From positions 171,814-235,813 of the forward strand of contig NZ_JAVBXX010000019.1 in NCBI RefSeq assembly GCF_030824335.1: 64,000 nucleotides of DNA. Reading direction: 5' to 3'. The notes beneath the pieces were generated by a model that did no database searches, had not been told where the DNA came from, and saw only the letters and a program-made list of their open reading frames with translations. This stretch comes from Azonexus sp. (GTDB lineage Bacteria; Pseudomonadota; Gammaproteobacteria; Burkholderiales; Rhodocyclaceae). The translations under genes and the position numbers were made by a program. Position 1 is the stretch's first letter. Each line of letters starts with the position of its first letter. Shown in pieces: positions 41,543 through 53,555 of the stretch.

Positions 41543-42918
41543 GCTGTAAGTCCTTTCACCGCATCGATGAATGCCTGCGCCCGGTGCGCGTAATTGCGAT
41601 ACATATCCAGGCTGGCACAAGCCGGTGACAGCAGGACGCAATCACCAGCCTGCGCCTGACCGGCCAGCCAACGGACGGCGGCCATCATGTCGGAGGCGTG
41701 CTGAACAGGCAGGCCACAGCCGGCGATCGCTGCAGCAATCGTTTCCGCATCGCGACCAATCAGGGCGACGGCCCGGCCATGTTTTTCCAGCGCCGGCTGC
41801 AGCGGAGAAAAATCCTGTCCCTTGCCGTCGCCGCCCAACACAATGGCGACCTTACGGCCCATGCCTTCAATGGCGGCCAGCGTTGCACCGACGTTGGTTC
41901 CCTTGGAGTCGTCGATATAAACCACGCCAGCAACTTCCGCCACCGGCTCGACCCGATGCGCCAAGCCGCGAAACGCTTTGAGTGGCTCAACCAGACGCCT
42001 AGCCTCGACCCCAACGGCTTCGCACAAGGCCAACGCTGCCATTGCGTTGGCAGCATTATGCAAACCGGCCAGTTTCAGGGCGTTGACCGCAACAATCTGT
42101 TCTTTACCGCGCCAGATCATCCCATCGGCGTAGCCGTAATCGACGGCACGCGAGGCCGGATTGAGGCCGAAGGTAATCATCTTGCGCCCGCAACGACCAT
42201 TCCCCATCGACCAGTCATCATCGCGATTCAGGATCATCGTGCCCTTGCCCTGAAAAACCCGCGACTTGGCTGCAGCATAGCTGGAGAGGCTGCCGTCGTA
42301 ACGATCCAGATGATCCTCGGAGACGTTCAACACGGTGGCCGCGACGGCATTCAGATGATGCGTTGTTTCGAGCTGGAAGCTGGACAGTTCGAGCACCCAG
42401 ACCTGCGGCAGCATGCCGACATCCTGCGCATCCATCAGCGCATCGAGCGCCGACGGCGAAATATTGCCGCAAGCAACGGCCGACACACCGGCCGCATTCA
42501 GCAAATGCGCGGTCAACGCGGTGGTCGTGGTTTTTCCGTTGCTACCGGTAATTGCCAGGATTTTCGATTCTGGCACCTGTTCGCGCACACCGGCAGCGAA
42601 CAGTTCGATTTCCGAGATCAAGGGCAAATCGACCCTGGCGCCAGCCTTGGTTTCCGTGGCGGCAGCAATTGCCGGTGTTGCCTTCGGCACACCGGGCGAC
42701 AGCGCGATGATATCCATGCCGGCAAACGTGGCAGTGGTCAAAGCGCCAGTCAGCAACTCAGCCCCCGGCGCCACGTGCAACAGTGCCTCAACGTTCGGCG
42801 GATTGTCGCGCGTATCGGCGACACGGACGAACGCGCCCTGACGATGCAGCCATTTGGCCATCGCCAGTCCGGACTCGCCGAGTCCGATCACCAGAACGCG
42901 TTTGCCCTTGAGTTCCAT
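41539..42918 (-). CDS. murD: UDP-N-acetylmuramoylalanine--D-glutamate ligase
   Basis: 459 aa Mur ligase that adds D-Glu. It starts [26 protein letters not shown]-loop [14 protein letters not shown]; substrate motif [19 protein letters not shown]. It directly follows mraY, with one shared junction and no gap. Confidence 0.98.
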   Translation of the reverse strand: MELKGKRVLVIGLGESGLAMAKWLHRQGAFVRVADTRDNPPNVEALLHVAPGAELLTGALTTATFAGMDIIALSPGVPKATPAIAAATETKAGARVDLPLISEIELFAAGVREQVPESKILAITGSNGKTTTTALTAHLLNAAGVSAVACGNISPSALDALMDAQDVGMLPQVWVLELSSFQLETTHHLNAVAATVLNVSEDHLDRYDGSLSSYAAAKSRVFQGKGTMILNRDDDWSMGNGRCGRKMITFGLNPASRAVDYGYADGMIWRGKEQIVAVNALKLAGLHNAANAMAALALCEAVGVEARRLVEPLKAFRGLAHRVEPVAEVAGVVYIDDSKGTNVGATLAAIEGMGRKVAIVLGGDGKGQDFSPLQPALEKHGRAVALIGRDAETIAAAIAGCGLPVQHASDMMAAVRWLAGQAQAGDCVLLSPACASLDMYRNYAHRAQAFIDAVKGLTA

Positions 42919-44022
42919 TTAGCGGAGTTTCAAGCTCGCCAGTCCGACCAGGACCAGCATGATGGTGATGATCCAGAAGCGGACGACAACCTGCGTCTCC
43001 TTCCAGCCGGTTTGTTCGAAATGGTGGTGCAGCGGCGCCATGCGCAGGATGCGCCGGCCTTCGCCATATTTCTTCTTGGTGTATTTGAACCACGACACCT
43101 GCAACATCACGGACAGCGTCTCGACAACGAAGATGCCACCCATGATCAGCAACACGATTTCCTGCCGCACAATGACGGCAACGGTGCCAAGTGCCGCACC
43201 GAGTGACAGCGCACCAACATCGCCCATGAACACTTCGGCCGGATAGGCGTTGAACCACAGGAAGCCAAGACCGGCCCCGGCAATCGCGCCAAGCAGGATG
43301 CACAACTCGCCAGCGCCCGGCACGTAAGGCACGAGCAAGTACTTGGCATAGACCGCGTTACCGGCCACATACGCAAAGATCGCAAAAGCCGAGGCGATCA
43401 TGACGGTCGGCATGATCGCCAGACCATCGAGGCCATCGGTCAGGTTGACCGCATTGCTGGTCCCGACGATGACAAAGTACGTCAGCGTGATGAAACCGAT
43501 CACGCCGAGTGGATAGGCCACACTCTTGAAGAAGGGCACGATCAGTTCGGTTTGTGCGGTCGACGTGGCGGAAAAGGCCAAAAACAGCGCAGCACCGGCG
43601 CCGAGCACCGACTGCCAGAAGAACTTCCAGCGACTGGCCAGGCCTTTCGGGTCGCGATAGACGACTTTCTTCCAGTCGTCGTACCACCCGATAATGCCGA
43701 AACCCAGCGTCACCACCAGTACCGTCCACACGTACTTGTTGCTCAAGTCGCCCCAGAGCAGCGTTGTGATGCCGATCGCGATCAGAATCAACACGCCACC
43801 CATGGTTGGCGTACCGGATTTGACCAAGTGCGTCTGCGGTCCGTCGGTACGCACCGCCTGGCCAATCTTCTTCGCAGCCAGCCAGCGAATCACGCTGGGG
43901 CCGGCAGCAAACGAGATGAGCAAGGCGGTCATCGCCGCCAGTACAGTGCGCAAGGTGATGTAGTTGAAGACATTGAAAAATCGAATGTCCTGCGCCAGCC
44001 ACTGAGCCAGTTCCAAAAGCAT
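42919..44022 (-). CDS. mraY: Phospho-N-acetylmuramoyl-pentapeptide transferase
   Basis: 367 aa from ATG 44022 ([19 protein letters not shown]). About ten TM helices. Family motifs: [23 protein letters not shown] with the catalytic Asp pair, [15 protein letters not shown] and [19 protein letters not shown]. It forms lipid I. It overlaps the murF stop by one base. Confidence 0.98.
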   Translation of the reverse strand: MLLELAQWLAQDIRFFNVFNYITLRTVLAAMTALLISFAAGPSVIRWLAAKKIGQAVRTDGPQTHLVKSGTPTMGGVLILIAIGITTLLWGDLSNKYVWTVLVVTLGFGIIGWYDDWKKVVYRDPKGLASRWKFFWQSVLGAGAALFLAFSATSTAQTELIVPFFKSVAYPLGVIGFITLTYFVIVGTSNAVNLTDGLDGLAIMPTVMIASAFAIFAYVAGNAVYAKYLLVPYVPGAGELCILLGAIAGAGLGFLWFNAYPAEVFMGDVGALSLGAALGTVAVIVRQEIVLLIMGGIFVVETLSVMLQVSWFKYTKKKYGEGRRILRMAPLHHHFEQTGWKETQVVVRFWIITIMLVLVGLASLKLR

Positions 44023-45379
44023 CAGCTTTCCTCTCCTGCAACAAGGGCATCCGCCACTCGTTCCATTTTCATGAATCGCGACCCCTTCACCAGCACGGTG
44101 GTTTCCGGGCCAAGTTCCTTGTTGACCGCAGTAATCAGCTTGTCGACATGGCAAAAATGCCGGGCGCCATCGCCGAAGTTGCGTACTGCCTGCTGCGTCG
44201 CATCGCCCAGCGCAAACAGGCGATCGACGCCCTGGCTCTTGGCGTAGCCGCCGATTTCGTCGTGGTACTGGCCACTGGCTTCGCCGATTTCACCCATGTC
44301 GCCGAGCACCAGCACCTTGCGGCCAATCGTCGCAGCCAACACTTCGATGCCCGCCCGCACAGAATCCGGGTTGGCGTTATAGGTATCGTCGAGAATTACT
44401 GCGCCCAACTTTCCCGCTCGGCGCTGCAGACGGCCCTTGACCCCGGCAAACGCCGTCAGACCTGCAGTCACCGCAGCAAGAGGAACCCCGGCTGCCAGAC
44501 AAGCCGCTGCCGCAGCCATCGCATTGCGCGCATTGTGCCGCCCCGGAATACCGAGAACGATGCTTGCCTGCCCTTCATCTGCGACCAGTTCAAGTCGGAT
44601 TTCCAGGCCGTGCTGGCGAACGGTGCCATGTACATCGGCCGGCTGATCAATGCCAAAAGTACGCACCTTGCGCGTTCCTGCCTGCTGGCGCCAGAAGCCG
44701 GCATATCCGTCATCGGCATTGATCACTGCAACCCCCGTTGCCGCCAGGCCGTCGAAGATCGTGCTTTTTTCCCGAGCGACTTCGTCCAGATCCCCCATGC
44801 CTTCCAGGTGTGCGCGCTGCGCGTTGGTCACCAATGCGACCGTCGGCGCACCAATCGCTGCCAGATAGCCGATTTCCCCGGGGTGGTTCATGCCCATTTC
44901 AATCACGGCTGCCCGGTGTTCGGCGCCAAGGCCAAGCAAGGTCAGCGGCAGACCGATATCGTTGTTCAGATTGCCGCGCGTTGCCAACACAGCATCGTCA
45001 AACGCTGCCTTGAGAATACTGGCGATCATTTCCTTGGTCGTTGTCTTGCCATTCGAGCCAGTAACTGCGATGACCGGAATGGCGAAACGGGCACGCCAAG
45101 CCGTTGCCAGACGCCCCAGTGCCAGCCGCGTATCATCGACCAGCACCGCAGCCACCCCCGCCGGCACACGTGCCGCATCGGCGACCAGCACGGCATTCGC
45201 ACCCGCCTGCACCGCTTGCGACAAATAGTCGTGCGCGTCGAAACGTTCTCCGCGCAAGGCAACAAACAACTGTCCGGCAGCCACGCTACGCGTGTCGGTC
45301 GATACGCCATCCAAGGCGACATCGTCCCCTAGCATGCGTCCGCCGGTAGCTTCAGCAACTTGCGACAGCAAACAGCTCA

Positions 45380-45383
<4 letters not shown>
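44022..45383 (-). CDS. murF: UDP-MurNAc-tripeptide--D-Ala-D-Ala ligase
   Basis: 453 aa, start ATGATG at 45383. Mur ligase with [19 protein letters not shown]-loop [15 protein letters not shown], and [15 protein letters not shown]. It adds the D-Ala-D-Ala made by DdlB, completing the pentapeptide. It overlaps the murE stop. Confidence 0.97.
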
Positions 45384-46854
<1,471 letters not shown>

Positions 46855-46855
<1 letters not shown>

Positions 46856-48603
46856 TACAGTCGCCCCTTTGCTTCTGTGCTTGCCGCAACCTGCATTGGC
46901 GCATCCGGCGCAACGCCCAAAGTACGCAATGCACCGGCAGTCACACGGGAAAATATCGGACCGGCAATCTGCCCGCCGTAGTAAGCCGCACCGCTCGGCT
47001 CATCAATCATTACCGCGACGACCAGCCGGGGATCGGAAATCGGCGCAATACCGACAAAGGAAGCAATATATTTATTGGCGTATACGCCTCTTTCAAGCTT
47101 GTGCGCCGTCCCTGTCTTGCCACCGACCCGGTAACCGGGGACAGCCGCCTTCGGCGCCGTACCACCGGGTCCAACCACCAGTTCCAGCATGGCTCTAACT
47201 TCGCGCGCCGTCTGGGCCGAAAAAACCGATACGCCACGCGTCACGGGCTGATCAATGCGCAACAGGGAAGCTGGCACCAGATCGCCATCCCGGGCAAATA
47301 CTGAATAGGCTCGCGCCAACTGGATCAAGCTGACCGAAATACCATGACCATAGGACATGGTCGCCTGCTCGATCGGCTTCCAGTTTTTCCACGGACGCAA
47401 ACGCCCGGTAACCTCGCCCGGAAAACCAAGCTGCGGCACCTTGCCGAAACCAAGATCATCGAACATCTCCCACATCGACTGCGGCGGCATGCTCAGGGCA
47501 ATTTTTGTCGTACCCACATTCGAGGATTTCTGAATGACCTGAGCCACCGTCAGCGTGCCGTGCGGATGGCTGTCACTGATCACCGCCTTGCCGACGGTGA
47601 TCCGCCCCGGCGCGCAATCGACCAGAGAGTCGTAGCGATATTTACCTTTTTCCAAGGCCAGCGCGACGGTAAACGGCTTCAAGGTCGAACCGGGTTCGAA
47701 GGTGTCGGTTACCGCGCGATTGCGCAACTGTTCGCCGGACAGACGCTCCCGGTTATTCGGGTTGTAGGTTGGCCAATTCGCCAAAGCGAGAAGTTCACCG
47801 GTGCGGGTATCCAGCACAATGATGCCGCCGCCCTTGGCCTTATGTTCACTGACGCTAGCCTTCAGATGACTGTAGGCCAGGTACTGAATCTTCGAGTCGA
47901 TCGCCAGGACAATGTCGTTGCCATCTCTCGGCGGACGCGTCGCGCCGACGTCCTCGATGATATTGCCGCGCCGGTCTCGAATCACCGTACGTGCCCCGGC
48001 ACGACCGAGCAACGACTGCTGAAACGCCAGCTCGACACCTTCCAGCCCCTTGTCATCAACCCCGGTAAATCCGACCAGATGAGCCGTCATGTCGCCAGCC
48101 GGGTAATAGCGCCGATATTCCTTTTCCTGATGAATACCTGGCAATTTCAAAGCCACAACCTGCTCCGCAGTCTGCGGCGGGACCTGGCGCTTGACGAAAA
48201 CAAAGGTTTTTTCCGAAGCCAAACGAGAATCCAGTTCGCGTGGCTTGAGATCAAGCATTTCGCTCAACTGACGCTTCTGTTCACCACTCATCGCGCGGGC
48301 ATCGGCCGGAATCGCCCAGATCGAGCGCATCGGCGTAGACACCGCCAGCATGTCGCCATGACGATCCGTCACCTTGCCGCGCGAAGCGGAGATTTCAATG
48401 TCGCGCAGATAGCGTGAATCGCCCTTTTCCTGCAGAAAGTCGTTATTGATTACCTGAAGATAAAAGGCACGCATCAACAACGCAAAGAAGGCCGCCATGA
48501 GCAGCAAACCAACCATGCGCGAGCGCCAGCCCTGCAGCGCCAACTGCAGAATAGGACTTTCGGTGTAGCGATGACCACGCTGCTGACGACGACGAACCAC
48601 CAT
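46855..48603 (-). CDS. ftsI: Septal transpeptidase FtsI (PBP3)
   Basis: 582 aa class B penicillin-binding protein. TM near residues 27-47, pedestal domain with SRGKVTDRHGDMLAVSTP, then the transpeptidase domain: S-x2-K in EPGSTLKPFTV, S-x-N in QKSSNVGTTK, K-T-G-T in VGGKTGTAHK. It cross-links septal peptidoglycan with FtsW. ftsL is immediately upstream. Confidence 0.98.
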
Positions 48604-48875
48604 CAGTTCGCCTCCTTGGGCTGCACCGGCAGCGCCGAATGCGGCGCAGGCACGACCATACGCAAGCGTTCGCGAGCGATTTTTTCAACTCGCGGATGAG
48701 TCGCCCAGGTCGACATCTCGATCTGCAACTGCCCGTATTCGACATCCAGTTGACGCACCTTGTCCTGCTCGGCTTCCAGCGCCTGGAACAGCTTGCGCCC
48801 CCGATGCTGCGAGGTCACGACAGCCAGGGCACAAGCAATAACAATCAGCAGGAGAAAAATATTCAAACGAAACAT
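48603..48875 (-). CDS. ftsL: Cell division protein FtsL
   Basis: 90 aa. Short TM segment at the N-terminus ([20 protein letters not shown]) then a leucine-zipper-like coiled coil (FQALEAEQDKVRQLDVEYGQLQIEMSTW). Length and position between rsmH and ftsI fit FtsL, which recruits FtsB and FtsI. One-base overlaps on both sides. Confidence 0.93.
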   Translation of the reverse strand: MFRLNIFLLLIVIACALAVVTSQHRGRKLFQALEAEQDKVRQLDVEYGQLQIEMSTWATHPRVEKIARERLRMVVPAPHSALPVQPKEAN

Positions 48876-49801
48876 CAGCGCTTCTCAGCCACTCGCATCA
48901 CAGCACTGCGCGCACGCGGATTTACGGCAACCTCGGCCGCCGATGGACGAATCGCCTTGCCAATCAGCGACAATTTAGGCTGCGGCAACTGATCGGCACG
49001 CAACGGCAAGCCCTTGGGCAAGGTATCTGCGGTCGACTGCGCACGCATGAAGTTTTTCACGATGCGGTCTTCGAGCGAATGAAAGGAAATCACGACCAGC
49101 CGGCCACCGGGCTTGAGCAAATCAAGCGCCTGCGGCAGGGCTACCTCCAACTGGCGGAGCTCTTGATTGATATGAATCCGTAGAGCTTGAAAGCTGCGCG
49201 TCGCCGGGTCCTGCCCTGGCTCACGGGTGCGCACGGTCTCGCGAACGAGGGCCGCGAACTGAGCTGTTGTGACAATTGGTTGTTCGCCCCGAGTAGCCAC
49301 AACCTTCTTTGCAATCTGGAAAGCAAACCGTTCTTCGCCATAGTTTCTAATAACCTCAGTAATGTCTCTTATCTCGGCTCTTGCCAGCCACTCTGCCGCC
49401 GTCTCGCCCTGCGTCGTATCCATCCGCATATCAAGCGGCGCGTCATAGCGAAAGCTGAAACCGCGCTCCCCGTCATCGATTTGCGGCGATGACACCCCCA
49501 CATCAAACAAAACCCCATCGACCGCCGAGAGACCAGCCTCTGCAGCCGCCATCGAGAGCTCATCAAATGCCCGATGCACCAACTGGAAACGTCCATCATG
49601 AATAGCCGCACCAGCAGCAATGGCCTGCGGATCACGGTCAACGGCAACCAGCCTGCCTTTTTCACCGAGACAGGAAAGAATCTGCCGACTATGCCCACCG
49701 CGCCCAAAGGTCGCATCCATGTAGACACCATCGTTTTTTATTGCCAGGGAATTCACCGCCTCTTCGAGCAGCACCGTGACGTGGGCGCCGCCGGCAGTCA
49801 C
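48875..49801 (-). CDS. rsmH: 16S rRNA m4C1402 methyltransferase
   Basis: 308 aa from GTG 49801, overlapping the mraZ stop (GTGA). MraW/RsmH signatures are [29 protein letters not shown] and the C-terminal [15 protein letters not shown]. It methylates N4 of C1402 in the ribosomal P site. Confidence 0.97.
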   Translation of the reverse strand: MTAGGAHVTVLLEEAVNSLAIKNDGVYMDATFGRGGHSRQILSCLGEKGRLVAVDRDPQAIAAGAAIHDGRFQLVHRAFDELSMAAAEAGLSAVDGVLFDVGVSSPQIDDGERGFSFRYDAPLDMRMDTTQGETAAEWLARAEIRDITEVIRNYGEERFAFQIAKKVVATRGEQPIVTTAQFAALVRETVRTREPGQDPATRSFQALRIHINQELRQLEVALPQALDLLKPGGRLVVISFHSLEDRIVKNFMRAQSTADTLPKGLPLRADQLPQPKLSLIGKAIRPSAAEVAVNPRARSAVMRVAEKR

Positions 49802-50244
49802 AGCACGAGATCCGCAAGACCCGGCGGCAAATCGCCGGTCAGCGCTTCGGCAGCAAGATCATTCTGCTGCTGCCAGCCGGCTTCGCTCCAGATTTCGAAA
49901 TGGCTGCCCATACCAACCAAGTAGACGGTTTTTTCAAACTGGGCATAGGCACGCAACTCTGGCGCGACCAACAGGCGGCCGGCCGAATCCGGCACTTCGG
50001 TACGCGCATTACCCACCATGACACGCTTGATTGCAGCAGCCCGGGTGTCAAGACTGGACGCTTTGAGAATCTGGTCACGAATTGGCTGCCACGCTGGCGC
50101 CGGGTAAAGCAACAAACAACGATGCGGATGCGCCGTCAATACGAGAGACCCCTCACCGGCCGCAAGCAGGACGTCACGATGCCTTGCCGGAATAGCAAGC
50201 CGCCCTTTCGCATCCAGATTGAGTGCCGCAGCCCCCTCGAACAT
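49798..50244 (-). CDS. mraZ: Transcriptional regulator MraZ
   Basis: 148 aa with two SpoVT-AbrB-like halves. It starts [22 protein letters not shown]; second half has [16 protein letters not shown]. It is the cluster's autorepressor and binds the GTGGG repeats just upstream of its own start codon. Confidence 0.96.
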   Translation of the reverse strand: MFEGAAALNLDAKGRLAIPARHRDVLLAAGEGSLVLTAHPHRCLLLYPAPAWQPIRDQILKASSLDTRAAAIKRVMVGNARTEVPDSAGRLLVAPELRAYAQFEKTVYLVGMGSHFEIWSEAGWQQQNDLAAEALTGDLPPGLADLVL

Positions 50245-50282
50245 CCCCGTTTACCCACTTTTCAACACGTTTACCCACTTTA
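50245..50282 (-). promoter_or_regulatory. MraZ operator: four boxes with 10-bp spacing
   Basis: On the - strand the sequence runs GTGGGTAAAC, GTGTTGAAAA, GTGGGTAAAC, GGGG, then ATG. Two perfect GTGGG boxes are 20 bp apart, with degenerate copies in between and next to the start codon, so one box per helical turn. Known MraZ sites are TGGG repeats spaced by 5 nt. The array overlaps the -10 element and the translation start. Confidence 0.85.
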
Positions 50283-50305
50283 GAGCATCAAGCACCACGC
50301 GTCAA
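50277..50305 (-). promoter_or_regulatory. Promoter of the dcw cluster (Pmra)
   Basis: On the - strand TTGACG (50300-50305) and TAAAGT (50277-50282) are separated by 17 bp. The -10 overlaps the distal GTGGG box, so bound MraZ would block RNA polymerase directly. Confidence 0.75.
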
Positions 50306-50386
50306 GAGCGCAACCGGGAATTTTTTCTTACGCAACAATGACTTAGGGCATTTTTTGCAGACATTTTTAACGAACGACAATTCTTT

Positions 50387-50540
50387 TATAATCAACAAGA
50401 TACAAAACAGCAGTTAAAGTGAAACATAAGGAGTTTTCGAGCCAAAACCGCAACCCTAAAAAGACCATCCCGGTGGAGATTTGTGGAGGAAAAAGCAAAA
50501 CGGCATGTTTTGTCCTTCAGGACAAAACATGCCGTTTTTT
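50387..50540 (+). ncRNA. Candidate small RNA between mraZ and dsbC
   Basis: A perfect TATAAT (50387-50392) is followed ~105 bp later by a strong intrinsic terminator (50497-50540). The transcript would be about 140 nt, contains the SD-like AAGGAG but no credible ORF. The -35 is poor (TTTTTA, 50364-50369). No known RNA family is recognised. Confidence 0.4.
50497..50540. terminator. 19-bp-stem intrinsic terminator, bidirectional
   Basis: AAAACGGCATGTTTTGTCC pairs perfectly with GGACAAAACATGCCGTTTT around TTCA, followed on + by TTTTTT in total and on - by GCTTTTT. On the - strand it ends dsbC 32 nt after its stop and shields the mraZ promoter. On the + strand it would end a transcript of unknown origin. 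Confidence 0.9.
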
Positions 50541-50571
50541 GTACCGCCCTACCGGGCGACGACGAGGAAAA

Positions 50572-51303
50572 TTACTTCTGCTGGTTCAACTTTTGCTCCA
50601 GCACATTGAGCGGAACCGCACCGGGCACCCGCTCACCATCTGCAAAAATAATGGTCGGGGTACCGGTGATATTCAGGCGGCGGCCATATTCCTGATTGCG
50701 CGTGACAGCTGTCGTGTCGCAATTATCACGCCCGCCGGGCGCCTTGCCATCAATGATCCAGTCACCCCATGCCCGCACCCGGTCTGCCGAGCACCAAATC
50801 TGTTTCGACTTCTTGACCGAGTCTTCCGAAAGAATCGGATACAGGAAGGTGTAAATCGTGACATTTTCAAGCTTGAGCAAATCCTTGGCGAGGCGCTTGC
50901 AATAACCGCAGTTCGGGTCCTCAAAGGTCGCCAGCACGCGCTTACCATTACCACGCACCTGCTTGATCGCCTGCTCCAACGGCAAATCGGTAAATTTGAT
51001 AGCAGTCAGCTTACGTAGGCGTTCAGCGGTTACATTCCGGTTATTTTTCAGATCAACCAGATTAACAGCCTGCTGAGAACGAACGAGATCACCACCAACC
51101 AGCATGGCGGTGACTTTTTCATCGGTATAGAAAATGTGTCCATCCGCATAAACCTCGTACAAACCAAGGTATCCGGCCTTCGTCACGCTCTCGACCTTGA
51201 CACCAAGCTTGGCCTCTATAGCCTTCTCGATATCAACCTCATTCGCCGAACAGCTTATGGCAAACAAGGAAAGCAGCAAAGCAGGCAGCTTTTTGACAAA
51301 CAT
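50572..51303 (-). CDS. dsbC: Thiol:disulfide interchange protein DsbC
   Basis: 243 aa periplasmic disulfide isomerase. Signal peptide MFVKKLPALLLSLFAISCSA, then the dimerisation domain (~21-80) and thioredoxin domain with the active site C132-G-Y-C135 in FEDPNCGYCKRL. The cis-Pro region is ITGTPTIIFADG. Followed by the strong terminator; the UbiH-like gene is 9 nt upstream. Confidence 0.94.
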   Translation of the reverse strand: MFVKKLPALLLSLFAISCSANEVDIEKAIEAKLGVKVESVTKAGYLGLYEVYADGHIFYTDEKVTAMLVGGDLVRSQQAVNLVDLKNNRNVTAERLRKLTAIKFTDLPLEQAIKQVRGNGKRVLATFEDPNCGYCKRLAKDLLKLENVTIYTFLYPILSEDSVKKSKQIWCSADRVRAWGDWIIDGKAPGGRDNCDTTAVTRNQEYGRRLNITGTPTIIFADGERVPGAVPLNVLEQKLNQQK

Positions 51304-51312
51304 TCAATTCTC

Positions 51313-52476
51313 CTAAATAGCCCCGAGGGCGTAACGCACCAAAACATTCTTGGCGATGGGCAAACGGTTGGTCAAATCCAAGCCGGCATTTCGCGCCGAG
51401 CGCAACAATGGAGCGTTATTGGCAAACAAACGACGCAACAGATCGGTTGTCGCTTGCATGAGTTGAATTTCCTCGCGCCGAGCGCGCTGATAGCCTTGCA
51501 ACAAACGCAACTGACCAAGATCTTCCCAAGGATTGAGTCCGATCAAACGCTCAGCCAACACCTGCACATCCTGAAATCCCAGATTGATTCCATGCCCGGA
51601 CAAGGGATGAATCCCGTGAGCAGCATCGCCCACCAGCGCCAGCCGCGGCGCAACCATATCCGGCACACGCATCAGGCGCAAGGGGAATGCCGCGGGGGGG
51701 GTGAGCAAGGACAACTTGCCCAGCACATTTCCGCCCGCCTCCGCCACCTTCTCGCACAACACATCTTCAGACAAGGCACACAACGCATCTGCCGCCATGT
51801 CTGGCGTAGACCAGACGATGGAAATACGGTTGCCAGGCAAAGGCAACCATGCCAACACACCATCGCCCCGAAACCATTGCCAAGCTACGTTTTGATGCGG
51901 TTTTTCGACGGCAAAATTCGCCACCACACCTTTTTCACCGTAATGCCGGTTGACTGCAGACAAACCGGCCGCCTCCCTGACCCAGGAGTCCCGCCCATCA
52001 GCTCCTACCAACAAGGGGGCGGACAAACGCTGACCATCATCCAGTTGCAGCACCGCCGCTTCATGGGAAAACTCAAGCGCAGCCGGACGATGCGGCACGA
52101 ACAAGCTGAGATTGGCCTGCCGCTTGAGCCCTTCCCAAAGCTCGCAGGCCATCAATGACGACTCAAGAATACAGCCCAAATCGGGAACACCGGCCTGAAA
52201 CGCCGAAAACTCAAGTTGCCCGCCGGCATCGCCATACACCTGCATGGCACGAATCGGGGAAATGCGCTGACTATCGAGATGCTTCCAGACGCCAATGGAC
52301 TCAAGAAAAGCCACATTGGCCGGGCTGACCGCGTAGACTCTCGCGTCCCAACCCGCCGGGCGAACCGGCGGACGAGTTTCGACCAACGCGATACGCAGGC
52401 GGCTATCGCGCAAGGCAACAGCAAGACTGGCGCCAGCCAAGCCGCCGCCCACAATAATCAGATCAAATTGCAGCAT
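51313..52476 (-). CDS. UbiH/UbiF/COQ6-family FAD monooxygenase
   Basis: 387 aa. FAD-binding GxGxxG is IIVGGGLAGASLAVAL near residue 6; ADGRDS block at ~151; GD motif is LVGDAAHGIHPLSGHGINLGFQDV near 280. These are the features of ubiquinone ring hydroxylases. Which ring position (C5, C6 or C1) cannot be told. It is probably co-transcribed with dsbC. Confidence 0.9.
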   Translation of the reverse strand: MLQFDLIIVGGGLAGASLAVALRDSRLRIALVETRPPVRPAGWDARVYAVSPANVAFLESIGVWKHLDSQRISPIRAMQVYGDAGGQLEFSAFQAGVPDLGCILESSLMACELWEGLKRQANLSLFVPHRPAALEFSHEAAVLQLDDGQRLSAPLLVGADGRDSWVREAAGLSAVNRHYGEKGVVANFAVEKPHQNVAWQWFRGDGVLAWLPLPGNRISIVWSTPDMAADALCALSEDVLCEKVAEAGGNVLGKLSLLTPPAAFPLRLMRVPDMVAPRLALVGDAAHGIHPLSGHGINLGFQDVQVLAERLIGLNPWEDLGQLRLLQGYQRARREEIQLMQATTDLLRRLFANNAPLLRSARNAGLDLTNRLPIAKNVLVRYALGAI

Positions 52477-52508
52477 GACGCCTGCTTCAGTTTCGGCCGC
52501 TACGCGGC

Positions 52509-52973
52509 TCAGGCCGGAGTTCCACCAGTAGAGCCGCCACCACCGCCATCCGGCTTGCCACCCGGGCGCGGCCGACGATTTGTCTTAGCCCGCGGCCGGT
52601 GTTTTTTCTCCTGCTGCCCCAAGGCATTGTTATCGCCGGAAGGATTGCTGAAACTCCCGCCACCACCATGCTGACCGCCACCGGGGCGCTGCTGACGCGG
52701 CTGTTGGCGCGGCTGCTGTCGGGGTTGCTGGCGCGGCTGCTGCCCGCCCATCGACTCGCCAGCACCGGAGATACGATTACCGGGCGCCATCTGGATTTCA
52801 AGTTCGATGATTTCGTCCCATTGCTCGTCGGAACGATCCCGCTCGGGAATGGACAACAATTCGCGCAGACGGCGACGATTATCGATCGGCGGCACTTCAA
52901 CAACCCGCACTTCAGGTTGCTGGATTTCTGCCGGTGTTTCTTCTGGCTGGATGTCGTTATTGGGATTATTCAT
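52509..52973 (-). CDS. Low-complexity Q/R/P/G-rich hypothetical protein (154 aa)
   Basis: An acidic N-terminal part (NIQPEETPAEIQQPEVRVVEV-like, ~7-25) leads to a helical segment RRRLRELLSIPERDRSDEQW, then four RQQP repeats (~77-93), Gly-rich stretch and a basic tail KKHRPRAKTNRRPRPGGKP. The repeat is visible in DNA as imperfect 12-bp units (~52690-52745). It could be an RNA-binding or Rho-like N-terminal-type disordered protein; I do not assign a function. It lies between HU and the monooxygenase. Confidence 0.65.
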   Translation of the reverse strand: MNNPNNDIQPEETPAEIQQPEVRVVEVPPIDNRRRLRELLSIPERDRSDEQWDEIIELEIQMAPGNRISGAGESMGGQQPRQQPRQQPRQQPRQQRPGGGQHGGGGSFSNPSGDNNALGQQEKKHRPRAKTNRRPRPGGKPDGGGGGSTGGTPA

Positions 52974-53031
52974 TGCAAAGTAAAAAAGCGGAGTCCGTCA
53001 TGAACGGCCCCCGCATTGTGTGGAACATCGA

Positions 53032-53331
53032 TTATTTTTTCTTGGCAGCGCTTTTCTTGGGCGCGACAGCAGCCTTGAACGCGGAACCTGCCGTGAACTT
53101 CGGCACAGTAGTTGCCGGAATCTTCAAGGTGGCACCCGTCTTCGGGTTCTTGCCAGTGCGCGCCGCACGCTGGGCGGATTTGAACGTACCGAAACCAACG
53201 AGCGTAACAGACTCGCCTGCAGCCACAGTCTTGACAACCGCGCCGATGATGGCCGACAGCGCTTTATCTGCGGCAGCCTTGGTAATACCAGCTTCTTGTG
53301 CAGCAACTTCGACCAGCTCGGATTTATTCAT
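53032..53331 (-). CDS. HU family DNA-binding protein
   Basis: 99 aa. It begins MNKSELVEVAAQEAGITKAAADKAL, with the IGAVVKTVAAGESVTLVGFGTFK core, beta-arm with RTGKNPKTGATLKIPA, and a Lys/Ala tail (APKKSAAKKK) longer than in E. coli HU. It binds and bends DNA. A strong AGGAGG Shine-Dalgarno (53339-53344) precedes ATG 53331. Confidence 0.95.
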   Translation of the reverse strand: MNKSELVEVAAQEAGITKAAADKALSAIIGAVVKTVAAGESVTLVGFGTFKSAQRAARTGKNPKTGATLKIPATTVPKFTAGSAFKAAVAPKKSAAKKK

Positions 53332-53370
53332 CTAAGTGCCTCCTGTTACCTGTTTAAGTTAAGAAAACTG

Positions 53371-53384
53371 GCCGTTGTAACGGC
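53371..53384. repeat. Inverted repeat upstream of the HU gene
   Basis: GCCGTT-GT-AACGGC, perfect 6-bp arms, 40 bp before the HU start codon. Possibly an operator or a leader hairpin. Confidence 0.5.
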
Positions 53385-53518
53385 AGTGGGATAAAAGTAG
53401 CACACCTTTTTGGATAAGTGTTGCCCGGAACCCGCCTTATGACAGCATTCCCCGTGTATTTTTTGCGCCCGGACCACGCCCACCGAGTAATAGGGAATAC
53501 CATGCATCATTGATAAAA

Positions 53519-53555
53519 ATAGTGCCTGACTATCCACCCTATTTAAGCAATCAAT
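53519..53555 (+). promoter_or_regulatory. OxyR-like operator of ahpC
   Basis: ATAG-n7-CTAT-n7-ATTT-n7-CAAT matches the OxyR pattern ATAG-n7-CTAT-n7-ATAG-n7-CTAT in 13 of 16 positions, with a perfect first half. It ends at the -35 element, the usual place for an OxyR activator site. Confidence 0.7.

Noticed and set aside
40403..41593. 396-aa His/Gln-rich frame antisense to ftsW
   Set aside because: Composition reflects complement of hydrophobic codons; ftsW is unambiguous.
50419..51018. 199-aa + strand frame through the mraZ-dsbC gap into dsbC
   Set aside because: It runs through the strong terminator and antisense to dsbC, with no family similarity; the gap is better explained as regulatory.
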